DNA from: JADJEK01 sp052034255 | GTDB lineage: Bacteria; Planctomycetota; B15-G4; JADJEK01 | Assembly: GCA_052034255.1 (NCBI GenBank) | Contig: JBPOIU010000211.1 | Coordinates: forward strand, 1-25,820 | Direction of reading: 5' to 3' | DNA: 25,820 nucleotides | Part shown: positions 7,762-15,461 of the stretch, piece after piece | Position numbering within the stretch: the first letter of the stretch is position 1 | Layout: every line of letters begins with the position of its first letter | Program-made: the position numbers and the translations under genes | The notes under the pieces: generated by a model | The model's database searches: none | Seen by the model: only the letters and a program-made list of their open reading frames with translations | What the model was told of the DNA's origin: nothing

Positions 7762-7815
7762 CAGTGCGTCTGGTGCGCCTGGTGCGCCTGGTGCGCCGGG
7801 TGCGCGTGGTGCGTC
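7762..7815. repeat. Six-unit 9-bp tandem repeat between convergent genes
   Basis: Consensus TGGTGCGCC. Three perfect copies lie at 7771-7779, 7780-7788 and 7789-7797. Variants flank them: CAGTGCGTC at 7762, GGGTGCGCG at 7798 and TGGTGCGTC at 7807. It fills nearly the whole gap between the formate dehydrogenase stop (7754) and the CoA-transferase stop (7816-7814). No strong stem is formed within it, so it does not look like a standard terminator. Confidence 0.9.
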
Positions 7816-9085
7816 AGCCGCGCAACAGCTGCGCGCGGAACTCCGGGTGCGCGATCGACGCCAGCAATTCGCGGCGCCGGCGCAATGTCTGGCCGTGGAG
7901 ATTGACGGCGCCGTACTCGGTGACGACCCAATGCACGTGGCCGCGCGTGGTCACGACCCCGGAGCCCGGAGCGAGCGTCTCGACGATGCGCGAGATCGTG
8001 CCGTCCTTCGCGGTGGAGGGCAGCGCGAGGATCGGCCTGCCGCCGCGTGACAACGCGGCGCCGCGCAGGAAATCGAGTTGGCCGCCGATGCCGGAGTAGA
8101 TGCGCGATCCGATCGAGTCGGCGCAGACCTGACCGGTGACGTCGATCGCGAGCGCGGAGTTGATCGCGGTCACCGCGTCGTTCTTGCGGATGTGCGCCGG
8201 GTCGTTCGTCAGGTCGCACGGCAGGAACTCGACTTGCGGGTTGTCGTTCACGAAGTCGAACAGCTTCTGCGAGCCGTGGACGAAGCTCGTCACGCAGCGC
8301 CCGACATAGGTCTTCTTGCGGCGGTTCGTGACCACTCCGTGCTCGACGAGGTCGACGATGCCGTCCGAGAACATCTCGGTGTGGAGACCGAGCTCCAGCT
8401 TGTCGCGCAGGCGCGCCAGCACGGCGTCCGGGATCGCGCCGATGCCGAGCTGCAGCGTCGCGCCGTCGTCGACCAGCGCGGCGACTTGTTCGCCGATCGC
8501 GGCGCTGACGGCGGACTGCGGGTCGGGCGCGTGTTCGACCAGCGGACGGTTCGTCGCGCAGAACGCATCGATGCGCCGCAGCGGCACGATCGTGTCGCCG
8601 TGCGTGCGCGGCATGCGTTCGTTGATCTCGGCGAGGATCAGCGTCGCCGTCGAGGTCGCGGCGCGCGCGGCATCGATCGACGTCCCGAGCGAACAGTTGC
8701 CGTGCGCGTCGGGCGGGGAGACTTGCACCAATGCCGCGTCGAGCGGCACGCGCCCGGACGTGAACAGCGCGGGGATGTCGGACAGGAAGATCGGCACGAA
8801 GTCGGCCCGCCCCTCGGCGACCGCGTCGCGCAGACCGGGCGACGTGAACAGCGATACCGAACGAATGCGCTCGGCCTGCTCGCGGGCCGCGAACGCCAGC
8901 GGTCCGCCGAGATGCAGGTGCCACAGTTCGACGTGCTCGAGATCGCTCCGGCGCACCAGCGCGTCGAGCAACGGCGTCGGCGTCGCGCATGCGCCGTGGA
9001 CGAACGCGGTCGCTCGTGCCGGCAGGCGCGCGATCACGTCGTCGGCGGAGACCGCGCGTTCGCGCCACGACGACGTGACCGTCAT
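7814..9085 (-). CDS. Acetyl-CoA hydrolase/transferase (4-hydroxybutyrate CoA-transferase) family protein
   Basis: A 423-residue protein matching the Ach1/Cat/AbfT CoA-transferase family, close to the usual length for the bacterial 4-hydroxybutyrate CoA-transferase branch. Family motifs are 'VSPPDAHGNCSLGTSID' (about 122-138), 'LQLGIGAIPDAVL' (211-223) and 'HTEMFSDG' (235-242), whose Glu237 is the likely catalytic residue forming the glutamyl-CoA thioester. Near the C-terminus is 'EYGAVNLHGQTLRRRRELLA'. It moves CoA between acyl groups in the cytoplasm, but substrates such as acetate, 4-hydroxybutyrate or butyrate cannot be told from sequence. The ATG at 9085 overlaps the stop of the upstream membrane-protein gene (ATGA), so the two are co-translated. 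An upstream extension of the frame runs inside that gene and is shadow. Its 3' end meets the tandem repeat at 7762-7815. Confidence 0.9.
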   Translation of the reverse strand: MTVTSSWRERAVSADDVIARLPARATAFVHGACATPTPLLDALVRRSDLEHVELWHLHLGGPLAFAAREQAERIRSVSLFTSPGLRDAVAEGRADFVPIFLSDIPALFTSGRVPLDAALVQVSPPDAHGNCSLGTSIDAARAATSTATLILAEINERMPRTHGDTIVPLRRIDAFCATNRPLVEHAPDPQSAVSAAIGEQVAALVDDGATLQLGIGAIPDAVLARLRDKLELGLHTEMFSDGIVDLVEHGVVTNRRKKTYVGRCVTSFVHGSQKLFDFVNDNPQVEFLPCDLTNDPAHIRKNDAVTAINSALAIDVTGQVCADSIGSRIYSGIGGQLDFLRGAALSRGGRPILALPSTAKDGTISRIVETLAPGSGVVTTRGHVHWVVTEYGAVNLHGQTLRRRRELLASIAHPEFRAQLLRG

Positions 9086-9792
9086 GACGCGACCTTCGCG
9101 TAGCGCTTCATCGCCCACACCATCGCCGGCACGCCGATCGTCGCCGGGATCAACCACACGACGACACCGGCTTCGCCGTGGAAGAACGCTGGGGCGAGGC
9201 GGTTCGCGAGCACGATCGCGAGCGCCGAGTATGCCCCGATGCCCGACGCGATCATGCCGAGGATGTGGCCATTCCAGCGCGCCGTGCGGTCGCGTCGCAG
9301 AGTGCGCGCGACGCGGATCGAGCAGGCACCGAGCGCCGCGCCCGCCGCGCCGACCGCGATCATCGGCGTCACGCCGTGCAGCACGCCGAGCACGACCATC
9401 GCCAAGCCGCCGAGCGCCACGACGCCATGGAACGCAGTCTGCGCGAGCACCGCGCGCGCCTGGTGCTTCAGGGCCTGCAAGCCGGTGATCGCCGCCGAGA
9501 ACGTCGCGAACGCCACGTAGCCGAGGAACCACTGGAACGCGCGGTACAGCACCGGATCGCCGGCGTAGTGGTCGAGCGGCATGCGCGCCGTCGTCGGACG
9601 CGCGTGCGCTCCTTCGCGCGTGAGGATCAACAACGTGATCGCGGTCGCCGTCGTCACGAACAGCAGGAACACGTAGACGAATCCGAGCTTCTTGTGCGCC
9701 TTGCCGCCCTTGTCGACGACGATCGGCAGCCAGAAGCACAGCGCGGAGAGGACGGCGACGGCGATGTGGACTTTCAGAACGAGGCTGAACAT
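9082..9792 (-). CDS. DUF2306-like polytopic membrane protein
   Basis: A 236-residue hydrophobic protein with about seven membrane segments at roughly 4-25, 38-58, 84-107, 115-138, 141-158, 172-194 and 205-225. The opening 'FSLVLKVHIAVAVLSALCFW', followed by 'GGKAHKKLGFVYVFLLFVTT', has the spaced His and HxxxG layout of the DUF2306 group, a family without settled function. The assignment is by pattern only, so 'uncharacterised membrane protein' is the safe name. The start ATG at 9792-9790 lies seven bases after the esterase stop. The stop overlaps the CoA-transferase start. The tight middle position suggests a shared transcript with both enzymes, but no substrate link can be read from sequence. 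It is a real gene, not shadow: Leu/Val/Ala-rich segments recur with regular spacing and it abuts both neighbours. Confidence 0.83.
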   Translation of the reverse strand: MFSLVLKVHIAVAVLSALCFWLPIVVDKGGKAHKKLGFVYVFLLFVTTATAITLLILTREGAHARPTTARMPLDHYAGDPVLYRAFQWFLGYVAFATFSAAITGLQALKHQARAVLAQTAFHGVVALGGLAMVVLGVLHGVTPMIAVGAAGAALGACSIRVARTLRRDRTARWNGHILGMIASGIGAYSALAIVLANRLAPAFFHGEAGVVVWLIPATIGVPAMVWAMKRYAKVAS

Positions 9793-9799
9793 GGCGCGA

Positions 9800-10477
9800 T
9801 CAGACCGCTTCGAAGCAGCGATTCAAGAACGAGCCGATCGCTCGGATCTCGTCCCAGCACACCTCGTGTTGCATCGGAAACGTCGCGTACTCGACCGGGA
9901 GGCCGGCTTGCTTCAAGCGGGAATGCGCATGATCACCGCCGGCCACGGGCACGACCGGGTCGTGGGTGCCGTGCGCGAGGAATACCGGCGTGTCGCGGTT
10001 GTGCGCGGACAGCTCGGCGTCGAAGCTCTCGTCGCACAGCAGGTAGCACGACAGCCCGAGGATCCCGGCCAATCGGTCCTTGTGGCGCAGGCCCGTGAAC
10101 AACGCGAGCGCGCCGCCCTGTGAGAACCCGGCGAGCGCGATGCGGTTGCTGGGGATGCCTTCGGCCTGCTCGTGCGCGATCAGGTCGCGCACGCGCTGCG
10201 CATTGGCGCGGATCGTGGGTTCGTCGGTGGTGCGCTTCAAATTGAGCTCGGTGATGTCGTACCAAGCCCGCATCCGCATGCCGCCGTTCAGCGTGACCGG
10301 CATCACCGGGGCGTGCGGGAACACGAAGCGCACCTTGAGGGAGCGATCCAGCCCCAGCTCCGGGACGATCGGGACGAAGTCGTTGCCGTCGGCGCCGAGC
10401 CCGTGCAGCCAGATCACGCAGTGGGTGGCCTTGCCCGGTGGGTCGAGGCGGACGGACGGGAGCAGGGAGGTCGTCAT
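9800..10477 (-). CDS. Carboxylesterase / acyl-protein-thioesterase-type alpha/beta hydrolase
   Basis: A 225-residue serine hydrolase, the normal size for the phospholipase/carboxylesterase (EstB/YpfH, acyl-protein thioesterase) family. Early signatures are 'VIWLHGLGADGNDFVPIVPE' (21-40) and 'RFVFPHAPVMPVTLNGG' (50-66). The nucleophile Ser119 lies in 'GFSQGGALALF', Asp173 in 'HGTHDPVVPV', and His204 in 'FPMQHEVCWDE'. There is no signal peptide, so it acts in the cytoplasm on short esters or thioesters; the natural substrate is unknown. I chose ATG at 10477 because the conserved region begins a few residues later. ATG at 10489 would add four residues, and the open frame up to 10618 gives Arg/Ser-rich sequence without family features. 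Neither ATG has a good Shine-Dalgarno. It heads a likely three-gene minus-strand operon. Confidence 0.92.
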   Translation of the reverse strand: MTTSLLPSVRLDPPGKATHCVIWLHGLGADGNDFVPIVPELGLDRSLKVRFVFPHAPVMPVTLNGGMRMRAWYDITELNLKRTTDEPTIRANAQRVRDLIAHEQAEGIPSNRIALAGFSQGGALALFTGLRHKDRLAGILGLSCYLLCDESFDAELSAHNRDTPVFLAHGTHDPVVPVAGGDHAHSRLKQAGLPVEYATFPMQHEVCWDEIRAIGSFLNRCFEAV

Positions 10478-10484
10478 GGGGCCG

Positions 10485-10490
10485 AGCATA
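10485..10490 (-). promoter_or_regulatory. Possible -10 element for the carboxylesterase operon
   Basis: TATGCT on the minus strand ends seven bases before the chosen ATG (10477). If used, transcription would begin at or next to the start codon and the mRNA would be leaderless, which agrees with the missing Shine-Dalgarno. No good -35 hexamer is seen at the usual distance. Confidence 0.3.
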
Positions 10491-10577
10491 GACGCCGCGC
10501 CGGAATCACGGGTGTTCGAGTTCGACGCGACTCCGCGGCAGCCGTCGAACGACCTCCGCAACCGCGCCATGCCGCGC

Positions 10578-10606
10578 TTGACTCGACTCCCCCGACTCCC
10601 GATCCT
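10578..10606 (+). promoter_or_regulatory. Possible promoter of the nuclease/ATPase operon
   Basis: TTGACT (10578-10583) is followed after 17 bases by GATCCT (10601-10606), a good -35 and a partial -10. The predicted start point near 10613 leaves room for GGGGGA at 10619-10624 as the ribosome binding site five bases before ATG 10630. Both elements lie in the 152-base divergent gap 10478-10629. Confidence 0.4.
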
Positions 10607-10629
10607 GCGTGCTTCCACGGGGGACTCGC

Positions 10630-11934
10630 ATGGCCGCCACGCTGTTGTTCGTCGGTGATCTGCACCTCGGTCGCCGTCCGGCGCACCTGCCGGGAGACGA
10701 GATCCGCCGGGACCTCACCGCCGTCGACCTGTCCCCGATCGCGGCGTGGCGCAACGTCGTCGAGCACGCGCTCGAGCGCAAGGTCGCCGCCGTGCTGCTC
10801 GCGGGCGACGTCGTCGATCAGGACAACGCGCGCTTCGAAGCGTTCGGCCCGCTGAAGGACGGCGTGGAGCGATTGCTGGCGGCAGGCATCGGCGTGTTCG
10901 CGGTCGCCGGCAACCACGACGTCGACGCGTTGCCGCGGTTGGCCGACGTGTTGCCCGGCTTCCGGCTGATCGGTCGCGGCGGCGTCTTCGAATGGGTCGA
11001 AGTCGAAGCCGCAGGACGTCCGGTCGCTCACGTGCTCGGGTGGTCGTTCCCCGAAGCCCGCGTGACCTCCAGTCCGTTCGAGCGCTCGACGGTGCCCGAG
11101 CCGCCGCCGGGCGGCTTGCCGCGCATCGGTCTGTTGCACGGCGATCTCGGCCGCGAAGACAGCCCGCACGCACCGTTGTCGCGCACGCAACTGTTGCGAC
11201 ACGAGGTCGGTGCGTGGCTGCTCGGCCACATCCACAAGCCGTCGCTCGAGCCAAGCGCGCGGTCGCCGCTCGGATATCTCGGCTCGGTCACCGCGCTCGA
11301 CCCGAGCGAGACCGGAGTGCACGGGCCATGGGAGCTCGCGATCGACGGCGATCGCATGACGCTGCACCACGTGGCGCTGGCGCCGCTGCGGTTCGAGTCG
11401 ATCGACGTCGCGCTGGACGAGGTCGGAGTCGACGGTGACGTGTTGCAGCCTCTGGTCGCGGCGTTGGCTCGCCTGCATCGCTCCGTGCGGTCGTCGCTCG
11501 GCCGAGCGCGCGCGGTCGGCGTGCGGATCGCGTTGACCGGCAAGACCGCGGCACACGCGCGCATCCGCGACGAACTGGCCGCCGTCGACTTGGCGCGTTT
11601 CACGACGAACGAGGACGGCATCCTCTATTACGTCGATCGCGTCGTCGACCTGGCGCAGCCGGCGCGGGATCTCGCCGCCCTCGCGCGCGCGTCCGATCCG
11701 CCGGGCCTGCTCGCGCGCACGTTGCTGCAGCTCGAACACGGTGGCGACGACTGCGCCAAGCTCGTCGCCAGCGCGCGCGATCGCCTGCGCGCCGCGGCGG
11801 CCACGCGCGAGTTCCGCGGGCTCGAACTCCCGGATCTCGGCGACGACGCCATCCGCGATCGCCTGCTGCGGTCGGGACGCATCGCGCTCGAACGCTTGCT
11901 CGAGCAGCGCGCGAGCGCGGAGGTGGCGTCGTGA
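10630..11934 (+). CDS. YhaO/SbcD-type DNA repair metallophosphoesterase (exonuclease)
   Basis: A 434-residue nuclease of the Mre11/SbcD superfamily, expected to process DNA ends with Mn2+. The metal-binding series is complete: 'GDLHLG' (D10, H12), 'GDVVDQ' (D60), 'GNHD' (N95, H96, D97), 'LLHGDLG' (H170) and 'GHIH' (199-202). Residues 1-240 form the phosphoesterase domain. The rest is a capping and partner-binding region with several charged helices, which fits the YhaO branch. ATG at 10630 has GGGGGA five bases upstream; a GTG at 10609 would add seven unconserved residues. The stop overlaps the start of the coiled-coil ATPase gene (GTGA), so the two subunits are probably made in equal amounts and assemble together, as SbcC/SbcD and YhaN/YhaO do. 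No SOS-box-like element was noticed. Confidence 0.92.
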   Translation: MAATLLFVGDLHLGRRPAHLPGDEIRRDLTAVDLSPIAAWRNVVEHALERKVAAVLLAGDVVDQDNARFEAFGPLKDGVERLLAAGIGVFAVAGNHDVDALPRLADVLPGFRLIGRGGVFEWVEVEAAGRPVAHVLGWSFPEARVTSSPFERSTVPEPPPGGLPRIGLLHGDLGREDSPHAPLSRTQLLRHEVGAWLLGHIHKPSLEPSARSPLGYLGSVTALDPSETGVHGPWELAIDGDRMTLHHVALAPLRFESIDVALDEVGVDGDVLQPLVAALARLHRSVRSSLGRARAVGVRIALTGKTAAHARIRDELAAVDLARFTTNEDGILYYVDRVVDLAQPARDLAALARASDPPGLLARTLLQLEHGGDDCAKLVASARDRLRAAAATREFRGLELPDLGDDAIRDRLLRSGRIALERLLEQRASAEVAS

Positions 11935-14900
11935 GGATCGAACGCATCGAACTCCGCCGCACACCTGGGATCGCCGAGCGGTTCGCGCTCGATGGGCTCG
12001 CGCCGGGCTTGAACGTGATCGTCGGGCGCAACGGCTCGGGCAAGAGCTCGCTGTGCCGCTTCGTGCGCGGCACCCTGTGGCCGCAGACTCTGCCGCACTC
12101 CGCGGCCGGCGAAATCACGTTCGAGGAGGACGGCAAGCCGTGGGTCGCGGTCCGCGAACATCGCGACGTCCACTGGAGTCGCAACGGCGTCGAAGCCGAC
12201 GCGCCACCATTGCCCGAAGCGCGATTCGCGCGCTGCTTCACGCTGGGCATGCGCGACCTGATCGGCGGCGACGCCACCGATCGTCTGGTCGTCGAGGAAT
12301 TCCGGCGCGCGATGGCCGGCGGGTACGACGTGCGCGCGGTCGCCGAGGCGTGTTTCGCGAAGCGGCCGGCGGCGGCGAAATATGCGGTCACCGTGGACGA
12401 CGCGTCGCGAACGCTCGCGGAGTTGCTGGCGCGTCAACGCGCGTTGGCGGATCAAGAACGTCGCTTGCCGGAACTCGACGTGGCGTTCGCGGCCGCCGAG
12501 GACGCCGCGCGGCGCTTGCCGCTGGTGCGCATCGCGCTCGAACGGGAACGCGCGCAGGTCGAGCTGTCGGAGCGTGAACGCCTACGTTCGGCGCTGCGTG
12601 CGGGTCTCGACCGCATGCGCGGGGACGAGTTGCGCACGCTCGCGGAACTCGATCGGGACGCCGAGGCCGCGCGCAGGGAGCGCGAGGAGTGCGAACGGCG
12701 CATCGCCGACAGCAAGGGCGTGCTCGCGACCGGTCAGGTCAAGGACATCGACGTCGTCGGCCAAGCCGCTGCCGAGCGCGATCTGCGCGAGGCGACCGAA
12801 CTCGAAGCGCAGTTGAAGGCCGCGCGGCACGAACGCGAGAAGGCGCGGGCGTACTACCGCTCGGCGTGGATCACGCTCGGCAAGGACGTCCCCGAAGACA
12901 CGGCGTTGCACGTCGACGCCGCCGCGCTCGACGCGGCCGAACGGATGGTCGAAGCCGCCGACGCATTGCGCCTGCGGCGCCTCGGTCTCGAGGCGCGCTT
13001 GCGCGAAGTCATGCATCCCGAGCGCAAGCCCGAACCGGCGCGGTGGAAGAAGGGCGTCGACATCTTGTCGTATTGGCTCGCCGAGATGCCCGATCCCGCG
13101 CGCACGCGCTGGCGTCGCGTGGCGCTGGTCGCGGCGGTGACGTGTTTGCTCGGGGCCGGCGTGCTGATCACCGAGTTACCGCTGGCCGGTGGCGCCGCGC
13201 TCGGCATGTCGCTCGGCCTGCTGGCGTTCTTCGCGTTCGCCGGTGCGCTGCGCGACGGCGCCGCGGAGCGCGACCGCTGGCGTGTCGAGTACACGCGCTT
13301 GCGCCTGCGGCAGCCCGCGGAGTGGTCGGAAGACGCGGTCGTCGATCTGCGCGGCGAACTCGAGGAGGAGTGGAGCGCGCAACTGCACGACTTCCAGATG
13401 CGCTCGGTCTTGGCCGCCGAGGACCTGCGACTGAAGAGCGACGAGGAAGCCCACGCCGCGCGCCGGGCTCGCGTCGCCGACGGTCTGCAGCTCGTCGCGG
13501 GTGACGGCAGCGATCTGTCGCTCAGCGTGCTCGCGCATCGCGTGCGCGAACTCCAGGCGCGCGCCGGCGAACGTGCGCGCGCCGAAGCGACCGTCGTGCA
13601 TCTCGAGAGCGAGCTCGCGTCGATCCTCGATCGCGTGCGGGCCGTGCTCGCGAAGAACGGTGAGACCTCGGCGGAGACGACTTCCGCGTGCGCCGCCGCG
13701 CTCGCGCATTTGAAGGATCGCGCGCGAGCGCTGAACGAGGCCACGGCCGTGCTCGCGCGCGAACAGCCGCGACTGAACACGTTGAACGATCGGACGGCCG
13801 AGAACGCGCGGCGCCGCGAGCGCTTGTTCCGCGAAGCCGGCCTGGCGGTCGACGACGTCGCGACGCTGAAGGCGATGGCGGACGAGTTCCCGCGCTGGAA
13901 GGTCCTCGCCGAGGAGTGCCGTCAGCTGCGTTCGCGCTTCGACGAACGCACGGAACGGCTGGCGGGCCACGACGACCTCGCGACGTTGCCGCGCACCGAG
14001 CTGGAGCTCGAAGCGGAGCGGCTCGAGCGCATCGCCGCCACGCGCACGAACTTGGTCCAGGAACGCGCGCGGATCCAGGCCGAGGTCGAGCAGGCGACCG
14101 CGGCCGACGCGGTCGCGCGCGCGCTGGAGCGGCGAGCCTTCGCGAAGGAGAACCTGGAGGACGCGCGTTCGACGACGCTGGATCACGAGGCCGGCGCGTT
14201 CTTGATGGATCAAGTGGCGCGCGACTTCGTGCGGGAATCGCGGCCTCCGGTCGTGAAGAAAGCACAGCAGTGGTTCGCGCGCTTCACGGCGAACGCGTAT
14301 CGCCTCGAAGTGGGGGACGACGTCGACGAGCTGCGCGCGATCGACAGCGCGAGCGAGCGTGTGATGAGCCTCGAGGAGCTGTCCGACGGCACGCGCATCC
14401 AACTGCTGCTGGCGGCGCGCCTCGCGTACGCGACGCAGGCCGAACGCGGCACGAAGTTACCGCTTTTCCTCGACGAGGTGCTGACGACGGCCGACGGCGA
14501 TCGCTTTCGTGCGATCGCGCAAGCGTTGCTCGTGATGGCGCGCGAAGAACGGCGCCAGGTGTTCTATCTGTCGGCGAATCCACTCGACGTCGCCGCGTGG
14601 CGCGCATTCGCGGCCGAGCACGGCGACGATGCAGTGCGCGCGTTCGATCTCGACGACGTCCGCGGCCGCGCGCGTGCGGCCGAGCTCGAACTCGTCGCCG
14701 AGCCGGCGCGGCACGTACCCGCGCCCGTCGGCGCGTCGCCCGAGGACTATGCGCGCCGCATCGGTGCCGCGCCGTTCTCGCCGTGGCGTGCGGCCAGCGC
14801 GCAACACGTGTTCTGGCTCGCCCGTCACGACCTGGAAGCGCTCTACGCGTTGTTGTCCGCCCGCGTGACCACCGTGGGGCAGTGGCGCCAACTGCGCGCG

Positions 14901-15368
14901 GGTGGAGGAGCGACCGCTGTCGTCGGCGCGACCCGTGCGGCCGAATTGGACGCGTACGTCGACGTCCTCGATCGCTTCGTCCAGGCCTTCTCCGAGGGAC
15001 GCGGCAAGGCCGTCGACACCGACGTGCTGCTCGCGGCCGGGGTGTCCGATCAGTTCGTCGAGCGCTTGTCGAGCCTCGCCCGTGATCTGGGTGGCGACCC
15101 GCGCAAGCTGATCGAGACGATCGACGCGCGCACCGACGAGCGCACGCGTCACTTCCGCATGCGCGACAAGCTGGTCGCATGGATGAAGGAGCACGGCGTG
15201 CTCGACGATCGTGCCGCGCTCGACGAGGTCGGGATCCGCGGCCGTGTGCTGGCCGGGCTCGAAGAGCGCCTGCGCGGTGGCGCCGTCGTCGTCGACGCGG
15301 TGGTCCGGCGCGTCCGCGAGCTGTGGAGCGCGAGCCGCGCGGAAGACACCACGGCCCAGGAAGCCTGA
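11931..15368 (+). CDS. YhaN/SbcC-type coiled-coil AAA ATPase with two membrane segments and a C-terminal extension
   Basis: A 1145-residue Rad50/SbcC-like ATPase. Walker A is 'GRNGSGKS' at 32-39. The ABC signature 'LEELSDGTRIQLLLAARLAY' lies near 812-831, Walker B 'LPLFLDEV' has D848 and E849, and 'FYLSANP' follows shortly after. Between the ATPase halves are charged Glu/Arg/Ala-rich helices (about 155-385 and 445-790) fitting long coiled coils. Two hydrophobic segments at about 395-415 and 420-440 split them, as reported for YhaN-like proteins, and would tether the complex to the membrane. No Rad50 CxxC zinc hook is seen. Residues from about 920 to 1145 continue past the normal end of the ATPase with a mostly helical extension I do not recognise. 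GTG at 11931 overlaps the nuclease stop. Role inferred: ATP-driven DNA end binding and gating of the nuclease. Confidence 0.88.
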   Translation: MRIERIELRRTPGIAERFALDGLAPGLNVIVGRNGSGKSSLCRFVRGTLWPQTLPHSAAGEITFEEDGKPWVAVREHRDVHWSRNGVEADAPPLPEARFARCFTLGMRDLIGGDATDRLVVEEFRRAMAGGYDVRAVAEACFAKRPAAAKYAVTVDDASRTLAELLARQRALADQERRLPELDVAFAAAEDAARRLPLVRIALERERAQVELSERERLRSALRAGLDRMRGDELRTLAELDRDAEAARREREECERRIADSKGVLATGQVKDIDVVGQAAAERDLREATELEAQLKAARHEREKARAYYRSAWITLGKDVPEDTALHVDAAALDAAERMVEAADALRLRRLGLEARLREVMHPERKPEPARWKKGVDILSYWLAEMPDPARTRWRRVALVAAVTCLLGAGVLITELPLAGGAALGMSLGLLAFFAFAGALRDGAAERDRWRVEYTRLRLRQPAEWSEDAVVDLRGELEEEWSAQLHDFQMRSVLAAEDLRLKSDEEAHAARRARVADGLQLVAGDGSDLSLSVLAHRVRELQARAGERARAEATVVHLESELASILDRVRAVLAKNGETSAETTSACAAALAHLKDRARALNEATAVLAREQPRLNTLNDRTAENARRRERLFREAGLAVDDVATLKAMADEFPRWKVLAEECRQLRSRFDERTERLAGHDDLATLPRTELELEAERLERIAATRTNLVQERARIQAEVEQATAADAVARALERRAFAKENLEDARSTTLDHEAGAFLMDQVARDFVRESRPPVVKKAQQWFARFTANAYRLEVGDDVDELRAIDSASERVMSLEELSDGTRIQLLLAARLAYATQAERGTKLPLFLDEVLTTADGDRFRAIAQALLVMAREERRQVFYLSANPLDVAAWRAFAAEHGDDAVRAFDLDDVRGRARAAELELVAEPARHVPAPVGASPEDYARRIGAAPFSPWRAASAQHVFWLARHDLEALYALLSARVTTVGQWRQLRAGGGATAVVGATRAAELDAYVDVLDRFVQAFSEGRGKAVDTDVLLAAGVSDQFVERLSSLARDLGGDPRKLIETIDARTDERTRHFRMRDKLVAWMKEHGVLDDRAALDEVGIRGRVLAGLEERLRGGAVVVDAVVRRVRELWSASRAEDTTAQEA

Positions 15369-15428
15369 ACCGGGCGGGTGAGGAACCATCGTCCGGCGTC
15401 CGGGCATCCCCGATGCACGCGACGACCC

Positions 15429-15456
15429 TATGCTCTCGCCGGGCATTCCGTGGAGG
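15429..15456 (+). promoter_or_regulatory. Possible -10 element and ribosome binding site of the S9 peptidase gene
   Basis: TATGCT (15429-15434) could be a -10 element in the 93-base gap after the ATPase gene; a matching -35 is not obvious. GGAGG at 15452-15456 lies five bases before ATG 15462 and fixes the start at the signal peptide. The ribosome site is convincing; the promoter is weak. Confidence 0.45.
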
Positions 15457-15461
15457 TCGTC

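Noticed and set aside
7499..8050. Small plus-strand gene with collagen-like Gly-Ala-Pro repeats
   Set aside because: The repeat part comes from the 9-bp tandem array and the flanks are shadows of the FDH and CoA-transferase genes. There is no ribosome site.
9086..9739. In-frame extension of the CoA-transferase frame
   Set aside because: It is antiparallel-free shadow within the DUF2306-like gene in another frame. The ATGA overlap gives a natural start at 9085.
10630..15368. New anti-phage defence system from the nuclease plus ATPase pair
   Set aside because: Motifs and gene order fit the known YhaO/YhaN and SbcCD repair pairs, and no other defence, toxin or mobile gene lies nearby. Only the C-terminal extension is kept as a finding.
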